Assembly (NCBI GenBank): GCA_035528065.1
Contig: DATKZH010000313.1
Span: 1 to 19,647, forward strand
Length of the DNA: 19,647 nt
Reading direction: 5' to 3'
From: DATKZH01 sp035528065
Lineage (GTDB): Bacteria > Planctomycetota > Planctomycetia > Pirellulales > Thermoguttaceae
In this document: in pieces, positions 14,630-19,647 of the stretch
Layout: each line of letters opens with the position of its first letter
How positions within the stretch are numbered: the first letter of the stretch is position 1
Made by a program: the position numbers and the translations under genes
The notes under the pieces: model-generated
What the model was told of the DNA's origin: nothing
What the model saw: the letters and a program-made list of their open reading frames with translations, nothing else
Database searches by the model: none

Positions 14630-15460
14630 ATGAAACGCCGAAGCACGGGTTCGCTACTGGCGCTGTGGATACCGCTCCTAGGCTTCCACAGCTCGCCCGC
14701 CCACGCCGATCCGCCCCAGCCCTCCCGCTGGCGGCCGATCCCGGAGCTGACCGACGAGTTCGACGGCGACCAGCTCGACCCGGCCAAGTGGCACGACCAC
14801 AATCCGCAGTGGAAAGGGCGCAAGCCCGGCCTGTTCTCGAAGAAGAACGTGACGGTCCGCGACGGCAAGCTCCACCTGGTCGCCCGGGCCGAAGACCTGC
14901 CCGACGCCCCCGAGGGCTACGACACGTTCACCACCGCGGCCGTCAAGAGCAAAGCCCTGGTCAAGTACGGATACTTCGAGATCAAGTGCCGGCCGATGAA
15001 GTCCCGGGCGTCCAGCGCGTTCTGGTTCTACCACTCGACGCCCGAGAACTGGACCGAGATCGACGTGTTCGAGATCGGCGGCGGGGCCCCGGGTCACGAG
15101 CGGGCGGTCCACATGAACGTGCACGTGTTCCACACGCCCACGGAGAAGAAGCACTGGTCCAAGGCGGGCCGGTGGAACGCGCCGTTTGATTTGGCCGACG
15201 ACGACCACGTGTACGCGTTGGAGTGGGACGAGGGTCAAATCAAGTACCACGTGGACGGCCAGGTCAGGAGGGCAATTGAAAACACCCATTGGCACCAGCC
15301 GCTTACCATGAACTTCGACAGCGAGACCATGCCCAGCTGGTTCGGGCTGCCGAAGCGGGAGAACCTGCCTTCCACGTTCAGCATCGAGTACGTGCGATCC
15401 TGGAAGCGGATCGACGACGCGGAGAAGACGGAACCAGCACAGACGAAGCCGCGCAAATAG
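14630..15460 (+). CDS. Secreted GH16 endo-glycanase (agarase/carrageenase/laminarinase clan)
   Basis: 276 aa with a signal peptide ending about AHADPP (residue 27). The whole mature protein is one GH16 jelly roll: ELTDEFDG at the start, W-x-(K)GRKPGLFSKKNVTVRDGKL, GYFEIKCRPM, and the catalytic WTEIDVFEIGG with nucleophile E143, helper D145 and acid/base E148. The spacing E-x-D-x-x-E is the beta-bulge type used by agarases, porphyranases, carrageenases and laminarinases. The WKGRKPGLF segment and the DWxQPL-like HWHQPLTMNFDSE strand lean towards the agarase/porphyranase-like side, but subfamily cannot be fixed by eye. It should cut beta-linked galactan or glucan internally and so supply oligosaccharides to the exo-enzymes around it. 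GH127 follows at 35 bp, so the two are probably one operon. Confidence 0.9.
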   Translation: MKRRSTGSLLALWIPLLGFHSSPAHADPPQPSRWRPIPELTDEFDGDQLDPAKWHDHNPQWKGRKPGLFSKKNVTVRDGKLHLVARAEDLPDAPEGYDTFTTAAVKSKALVKYGYFEIKCRPMKSRASSAFWFYHSTPENWTEIDVFEIGGGAPGHERAVHMNVHVFHTPTEKKHWSKAGRWNAPFDLADDDHVYALEWDEGQIKYHVDGQVRRAIENTHWHQPLTMNFDSETMPSWFGLPKRENLPSTFSIEYVRSWKRIDDAEKTEPAQTKPRK

Positions 15461-15484
15461 AACACTTGCCCCACCGCGAGACAA

Positions 15485-15489
15485 GGGAG
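15485..15489 (+). promoter_or_regulatory. Ribosome binding site deciding the GH127 start
   Basis: GGGAG is 6 nt before the ATG at 15496. It rules out a longer in-frame start at 15289, which lies inside the GH16 gene and would add residues unlike the family. Confidence 0.65.
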
Positions 15490-15495
15490 AAGACC

Positions 15496-17625
15496 ATGGC
15501 GAATGCCCGTTCTCGACACGCTGTTCCCGGTATCTTTCTCGCTTTCTGCGTCATGATCGGAATGGTTGGCAGCATGGCCGACGCCAAAGACCGAGGCGTG
15601 AAAAGCACCCCCTCCGCCCCGCACGTGAAACTCCGCTCGGTCGACCCGGACGACGTCCGCTGGACGCAAGGCTTCTGGGCCGCCAAGCAGCGGCTCTGCC
15701 GCGAGGCGATGATTCCCACCGTCGAAGAGGCTCTCCACGATCCGCAGAACGGCGCCTGCCTGGACAACTTCCGCGTCGCCGCCGGGGTCGCAGAAGGCGG
15801 CCACGTGGCCTGCCACTGGAGCGACGGCGATTGCTACAAGTTCATCGAGGCCTTAAGCCACGTCTATGCGGTCACCCGGGATGAAAAGCTCGATCGGCTC
15901 CTGGACCATTGGATCGAGATCATCGGCAAGGCGCAGGACGACGACGGCTACCTCTCCACCAACGTCCAACTCGACCCCAACGTGAACCGGTGGCAGCGCC
16001 TGCACCATCACGAGCTCTACAACTTCGGCCACCTGCTCACGGCCGCCTGCGTCCACCATCGAACGACGGGGAAGGACAACTTCCTCCGTATCGCCAAGAA
16101 GGCGGGCGATTACCTCTACTCCGTGTTTCAGCCTCGCCCGCGCGAGCTGGCCCGATTCGGGTTCAACCCCTCGAACATCATGGGCGCCGCGGAGCTGTAT
16201 CGGACTACGGGCGATCCGAAGTACCTGGAGCTTGCGCGCGTGTTCGTCGACATGCGCGGCTCGGCCCCCGCCACGCCGGAAGAGCGAGCCGACCCGCGCC
16301 ACCTCGGGGGCACCGATTGCACCCAGGACCGCGTGCCGCTCCGCCGGGAGACGGAGGCGGTTGGGCACTGCGTGTGTGCCACGTATCTCTACTGCGGCGC
16401 GGCCGACGTGTGCGCCGAGACCGGCGACCCGGCCTTGCGCGAAGCCCTGGAGCACATCTGGCGAAACGTCACCACGCGCCGGATGTACGTCACCGGGGCC
16501 GTCGGCTCCTTCCGCAACGGCACGTCGTCACGCGGCGACTTCGTCCACGAGGCCTTTGGCCGCGACTACGAGCTGCCCAGCCGCACCGCCTACTGTGAAA
16601 CCTGCTCGAACATCGGCGGCGCGATGTGGAGCCGGCGGATGCTCGGCCTGACCGGCGAGGCCAAGTACGCCGACCTGATGGAGCTGGTCCTCTACAACAG
16701 CATGCTCTCGGCCGTCGCTGCCGACGGGAAAGGGTTCTTCTACGCGAATCCCCTGAAATGGGACGACCGAACGGAGGGGCTTTCTCATCATCACACGCCC
16801 GTCCGTTGGGCGACGCACGGATGCTTCTGCTGCCCGCCTCAGGTTATTCGCACCATCGCTAAGCTGCACGGCTGGGCCTACGGCGCGTCGAAGGAAGGCG
16901 TCTGGGTGCATCTGTACGGGGGCAACGAGCTACGGACCGAACTGCCCCACGGAACCGCAGTTCGACTCGCGCAGGAGACCGACTATCCGTGGGACGGCCG
17001 CGTCAGGATCACGGTCCACGAGGCGCCGTCGACCGAGCTGGCCCTCATGCTGCGGATCCCGGGCTGGGCGGAGCAGGCTTCGGTCACGGTCAATGGCGGG
17101 GCGACCGACGTGGCGATCACGCCCGGGACCTACGCCAGACTCCGACGCACGTGGTCGGCTGGCGACGTGATCGAGCTGGATTTGCCCATGCCGGTGCGGC
17201 TGATCGAAGCCCATCCGGACGTGGAGGACGCGCGAGGCAAGGTCGCGGTGAAGCGAGGCCCGGTCGTCTACTGCGCCGAGTTCCCGCTTCAGGAAAATGG
17301 GGAACGAATTTGGCGGGAAGGCGTGTTCTTGCCGGAGAACGTGCGGCTGGCGCCAACCTATCGAGAGGGCTTCCTCGGCGGGGTGGTCGTCCTTGAAGGG
17401 GAGGCCCTGACTTTCCGGGGTCGCGACCGTTTTCAGAAACAGGCGGCCGGTGTGCCGATCCCCGACGACCAGCGCGACTGGGCCGATCGGCTCTACCGCC
17501 CCATTGAGCCGCGCCACCTCCCGAAGCCCGGCGGCGGCACCGTTGACATCACGCTGATCCCCTACTACGCTTGGGCCAACCGGGGCGAGTCGTACATGGA
17601 AGTGTGGAGCCCGCTTGCCCGATAA
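15496..17625 (+). CDS. Secreted GH127 (DUF1680) glycoside hydrolase, beta-L-arabinofuranosidase type
   Basis: 709 aa with a signal peptide (about 1-30). The alpha/alpha barrel spans about 45-455 and is followed by beta-sandwich domains with MLRIPGWAEQASVTVNG. The zinc-thiolate active site is intact: E368 and C370 in YCETCSNIGG, C445 and C446 in CFCCPP, and E352 in HEAFGRDYELPS. These match, with identical 16-residue spacing between the two glutamates, the acid/base, the zinc ligands and the nucleophilic cysteine (C445 here) described for HypBA1. It should therefore act as a retaining exo-enzyme on beta-L-arabinofuranosides. Some GH127 relatives in marine bacteria act instead on 3,6-anhydro-galactose of carrageenan; the galactan-like neighbours keep that possible. 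An extra upstream Cys (C443) is present. It is 35 bp after GH16. Confidence 0.9.
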   Translation: MANARSRHAVPGIFLAFCVMIGMVGSMADAKDRGVKSTPSAPHVKLRSVDPDDVRWTQGFWAAKQRLCREAMIPTVEEALHDPQNGACLDNFRVAAGVAEGGHVACHWSDGDCYKFIEALSHVYAVTRDEKLDRLLDHWIEIIGKAQDDDGYLSTNVQLDPNVNRWQRLHHHELYNFGHLLTAACVHHRTTGKDNFLRIAKKAGDYLYSVFQPRPRELARFGFNPSNIMGAAELYRTTGDPKYLELARVFVDMRGSAPATPEERADPRHLGGTDCTQDRVPLRRETEAVGHCVCATYLYCGAADVCAETGDPALREALEHIWRNVTTRRMYVTGAVGSFRNGTSSRGDFVHEAFGRDYELPSRTAYCETCSNIGGAMWSRRMLGLTGEAKYADLMELVLYNSMLSAVAADGKGFFYANPLKWDDRTEGLSHHHTPVRWATHGCFCCPPQVIRTIAKLHGWAYGASKEGVWVHLYGGNELRTELPHGTAVRLAQETDYPWDGRVRITVHEAPSTELALMLRIPGWAEQASVTVNGGATDVAITPGTYARLRRTWSAGDVIELDLPMPVRLIEAHPDVEDARGKVAVKRGPVVYCAEFPLQENGERIWREGVFLPENVRLAPTYREGFLGGVVVLEGEALTFRGRDRFQKQAAGVPIPDDQRDWADRLYRPIEPRHLPKPGGGTVDITLIPYYAWANRGESYMEVWSPLAR

Positions 17626-17824
17626 AGGGCACGTCACGTGAAAGCGTCGTCACGTCTCGCCACCGCATCGTCTTCATCGTTCCGACGCTTCGCGTCGAAA
17701 CGCACGCGATGGGCGCTTCGCGGCCTGGTTCCATGCGATGGGCGCCTAGCGCCCCGGCTTCCGAGAGAAGCGTGGGCGCGATAGGGATAGTAGTGTCAAC
17801 ACCGGACCGATCGAGGAGCACCCG
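17626..17824. repeat. Hairpin and direct-repeat array between GH127 and nucleoside hydrolase
   Basis: The 199-bp gap holds a perfect hairpin CGACGC-TTC-GCGTCG (17683-17697), a perfect hairpin GGGCGC-CTA-GCGCCC (17740-17754), and two 25-nt direct repeats (17704-17728 and 17733-17757, 20 of 25 identical) that share GCGATGGGCGC; the first copy folds less perfectly (GGGCGC-TTC-GCGGCC). All have a 3-nt loop in a CGC-nnn-GCG core, the same plan as the units at 5024-5066. An imperfect CACGTCACGTG palindrome follows the GH127 stop. No clear promoter for the next gene was recognised. Confidence 0.75.
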
Positions 17825-18883
17825 ATGAAATCCCGCACTTCCCGACGTTCGTTCTTGAGCACGGCGGCCGGCGCTGCCGTGATGGCCCGGCTGGGACACG
17901 GCGCAGCACGCTCGGCGCAGGCGGCCGGCGACCGTCCGGGCCCGACCGCGCAAGACACCTTCGGCCTCGCCGAGGCCGGCAACAAGAGCCCCGTCATCTT
18001 CGATACCGACGTCGGCGGCGACATCGACGACACCTGGGCACTGGCGATGCTCTTGAAGTCACCCGAGCTCGACGTCAAGCTTGTCACGTCCGACTCGGGC
18101 AACGACACTTACCGGGCGAAGATCCTCGCCAAGATGCTCGAGGTGGCCGGGCGGACCGACGTCCCGGTCGGCATCGGCTGTCGGCCCGACGACCAGAAAG
18201 GACGCCAGAGCGAGTGGGTCGGCGACTACGACCTGGCGGGCTACCCCGGCAAGGTCCACCAGGACGGCGTCGGCGCGATCATCGAGACGATCCGCGCGTC
18301 CCGCGATCCGATCACCCTGCTCGCCATCGGTCCCGTGCCGAACGTCGCCGAGGTGCTGCGGCGGGCGCCCGACGTCGCCAAGCGGGCACGCTTCGTGGGC
18401 ATGCATGGGAGCGTCCACCGCGGCTACGGCGGCAGCGAGAAGATCTCCCCGGAGTACAACGTCCGGGCCGCCCCCGAGGCGCTTGAGGCCGTGTTCGCCG
18501 CGCCGTGGGAAGTGAGCATCACGCCGTTGGATACCTGCGGCATCGTCCACCTCGAAGGCGAGAAGTACCAGAAGGTCTTCCGGTGCAAGGACCCGGTCGT
18601 CCAGGCGCTGATGGCGAACTATCGGGCGTGGTGTGCGGCCGCGGGCGGCAAGGGCGTCCCCGACCCCGCCAAGCGGAGCAGCACGCTCTTCGACACCGTA
18701 GCCGTCTACATGGCCTTTTCCGAGAAGCTCCTCGGCATGGAAACCGTTCCCCTGCGAGTGACCGACGACGGCTTCACGAAGATCGACCCCTCCGCACGAC
18801 CCGTCCGCTGCGCAACCCAGTGGAAGGACCTCCCGGCGTTCGAAGACGAGCTGGTGGCACGACTCACTTCGGCGAAGGCGTGA
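17825..18883 (+). CDS. Tat-exported nucleoside hydrolase family protein (IUNH fold)
   Basis: 352 aa; GAGGAG lies 6 nt before the ATG. SRRSFLSTAAG (R7, R8) plus a hydrophobic stretch is a twin-arginine signal. The calcium-site motif is FDTDVGGDIDD (D60, D62, D66, D68, D69), a longer variant of the classic DTDPGxDD. AIGPVPNVAEVL and SPEYNVRAAPEAL match conserved nucleoside hydrolase segments, and D290 in LFDTVAV fits the C-terminal calcium ligand. The residue before it is F289 where many enzymes have the histidine proton donor. It should hydrolyse an N- or O-ribofuranoside, but substrate and activity are uncertain. Planctomycetes carry many exported copies, often near glycan-degradation genes. 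It follows GH127 after a repeat-rich gap, so co-transcription is doubtful. Confidence 0.88.
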   Translation: MKSRTSRRSFLSTAAGAAVMARLGHGAARSAQAAGDRPGPTAQDTFGLAEAGNKSPVIFDTDVGGDIDDTWALAMLLKSPELDVKLVTSDSGNDTYRAKILAKMLEVAGRTDVPVGIGCRPDDQKGRQSEWVGDYDLAGYPGKVHQDGVGAIIETIRASRDPITLLAIGPVPNVAEVLRRAPDVAKRARFVGMHGSVHRGYGGSEKISPEYNVRAAPEALEAVFAAPWEVSITPLDTCGIVHLEGEKYQKVFRCKDPVVQALMANYRAWCAAAGGKGVPDPAKRSSTLFDTVAVYMAFSEKLLGMETVPLRVTDDGFTKIDPSARPVRCATQWKDLPAFEDELVARLTSAKA

Positions 18884-18953
18884 CGGCCGTACCGCGTTGC
18901 GCCGCGCCGGATAGGGCAGCGATTGCCTTGCCTACCATGGCGCTGGTGTCTTC

Positions 18954-18967
18954 CCGCCGTGCGGCGG
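18954..18967. terminator. Short perfect palindrome after the nucleoside hydrolase, possible terminator
   Basis: CCGCCG-TG-CGGCGG folds to a stem of 5 to 6 bp, 71 nt after the stop at 18883. No T-tract follows, so termination is only a possibility. Confidence 0.25.
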
Positions 18968-19016
18968 ACGCGCCGTACGGGCGATGTCTCCTCATCGACT
19001 TCTTGGGACGATCGCG

Positions 19017-19208
19017 ATGACCACACGCCCCGTGGACGCGACGCCGGTCCTGAGTGCCGTCCTGACGGCCCTATCGGCAGTCATGGTGCTTGCACCGCCG
19101 GACCACTTCGCCCGCGCCTCGGCCGAAGAAGCCGACCTCTCCTTCGAGGCCGTCTCGCTCCGCTTCCGCATGAACAAGGCCAAGATCTACGGGCTGGATT
19201 TCGAGTGA
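19017..19208 (+). pseudogene. 63-codon mini-ORF, signal peptide joined to an apparent C-terminal tail; possible deletion remnant
   Basis: The frame starts at ATG 19017 (an alternative ATG is at 18984) and ends with TGA at 19206-19208. Residues about 9-35 form a hydrophobic export-like segment ending in RASAEEAD. The remaining residues, SLRFRMNKAKIYGLDFE, look like the last beta strand of a secreted glycan-active or LamG-type protein, which in planctomycetes often finish with similar K-(L/I)-Y-x-x-x-F-E endings (from memory). One reading is a gene that lost its middle; another is a genuine small secreted peptide. The ribosome site is weak (GGGA about 10 nt upstream). No frame continues past the stop. 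Confidence 0.35.
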
Positions 19209-19545
19209 TCCGGATGCGGAATGCGCCGTGTCGAAAAGGGGATTGCTCCCGACGGAGTGCTTAGTTCGAGACGCGGTCTACGTTGTGGGCGATGTCAGAG
19301 GGCACATGTCTCCCTGCAAGCCGGAGGCGTTCTCTTGCGACTCCGCCCCCTTGCCGACTACCCCGAATAGGGAGTTCCAAAAGGTCCTGGTTTGGCACAT
19401 GAATCGACCCTACTGGTAAAAATGCCCATTCTAGGATATTTTGGGACTCTGGTCCGCGTTTTCCCTCCACACCTCCAACTACCCCGCCCGAAGTTCGTAT
19501 TCGGGGAACCTTGCGCTTGACCGTCGTATATGGAGTGTCCTGACG
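19209..19545. other. Gene-poor stretch of lower GC
   Basis: No convincing gene or RNA was seen here. Hand counting gives 43% G+C for 19381-19440, far below the coding DNA to the left. The two short frames here (plus 19228-19419, minus 19261-19470) show no signal, domain or codon bias. No clear promoter or terminator for the downstream gene was recognised. Confidence 0.5.
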
Positions 19546-19647
19546 ATGAAGTTCGCGTTTCTAGTCCATCCCCTCACCGAAGAGACCCGGCAGCTTACGA
19601 ATTTGGATTGGGGCGATACGAGCTCGGCGAGTCAGGATTTGATCGGG
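19546..19647 (+). CDS. N-terminal fragment of an unidentified protein, 3' end cut by window
   Basis: The ATG at 19546 is preceded by GGAG (19532-19535) at about 10 nt, and 34 codons are open to the window end, beginning MKFAFLVHPLTEETRQL. No signal peptide is seen, so it is probably cytoplasmic, unlike its neighbours. The FAFLVHPL opening faintly recalls the N-terminus of acyl-ACP-reductase-like/dehydrogenase proteins, but this rests on memory of a few residues. Codons such as CTA, AAT, TTG and GAT are less GC-rich than in the other genes here, suggesting a different genomic context. Confidence 0.5.
   Translation, partial: MKFAFLVHPLTEETRQLTNLDWGDTSSASQDLIG

Noticed and set aside
19228..19470. 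Two short frames (plus 19228-19419 and minus 19261-19470)
   Set aside because: No ribosome site, no domain, no codon bias, and they overlap each other in a low-GC stretch.

Overview
The window is high-GC DNA that looks like a Planctomycetota chromosome, probably Pirellulales-like. This is inferred from gene content: an exported type I sulfatase, PQQ-type beta-propellers carrying a methyltransferase domain, exported squalene-cyclase-like repeat proteins, many secreted glycoside hydrolases, a Tat-exported nucleoside hydrolase, and short hairpin and purine-rich repeats between and inside genes. No rRNA, tRNA, CRISPR array, insertion sequence or transporter gene was seen.

Layout. (1) 1-2439, plus strand: two consecutive squalene-cyclase/prenyltransferase-repeat proteins, the first cut by the window edge. 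(2) 14408 down to 2433, minus strand: four genes in transcription order. They are a very large exported heparinase II/III-like protein with an N-terminal F5/8 C-type domain, an exported methyltransferase-PQQ propeller fusion, a type I sulfatase, and a GH36 alpha-galactosidase with an NPCBM domain. The alpha-galactosidase ends 7 nt inside the second squalene-cyclase-like gene (convergent overlap). A good sigma70-type promoter overlapped by a 26-bp imperfect palindrome precedes the fusion gene, so this block may be two transcription units. (3) 14409-14629: a divergent regulatory region. (4) 14630-18883, plus strand: a GH16 endo-glycanase, a GH127 (DUF1680) enzyme, then, after a hairpin-rich gap, a Tat-exported nucleoside hydrolase. 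(5) 18884-19647: a 63-codon mini-ORF (a signal peptide joined to what looks like a C-terminal tail), a gene-poor stretch of lower GC, and the first 34 codons of an unidentified gene.

How it may work together. GH16 endo-hydrolase, GH36 alpha-galactosidase, type I sulfatase, heparinase-like lyase or hydrolase and GH127 exo-enzyme together resemble an extracytoplasmic degradation cluster for a sulfated, galactose-containing polysaccharide, without SusC/SusD or any transporter in view. The substrate is not proven by sequence. All seven complete large genes except the first partial one show an N-terminal export signal, so the work is done outside the cytoplasm. The least explained component is the fusion protein: it pairs an S-adenosylmethionine-type fold with a signal peptide and two propellers, and carries an in-frame block of intergenic-type repeat DNA.
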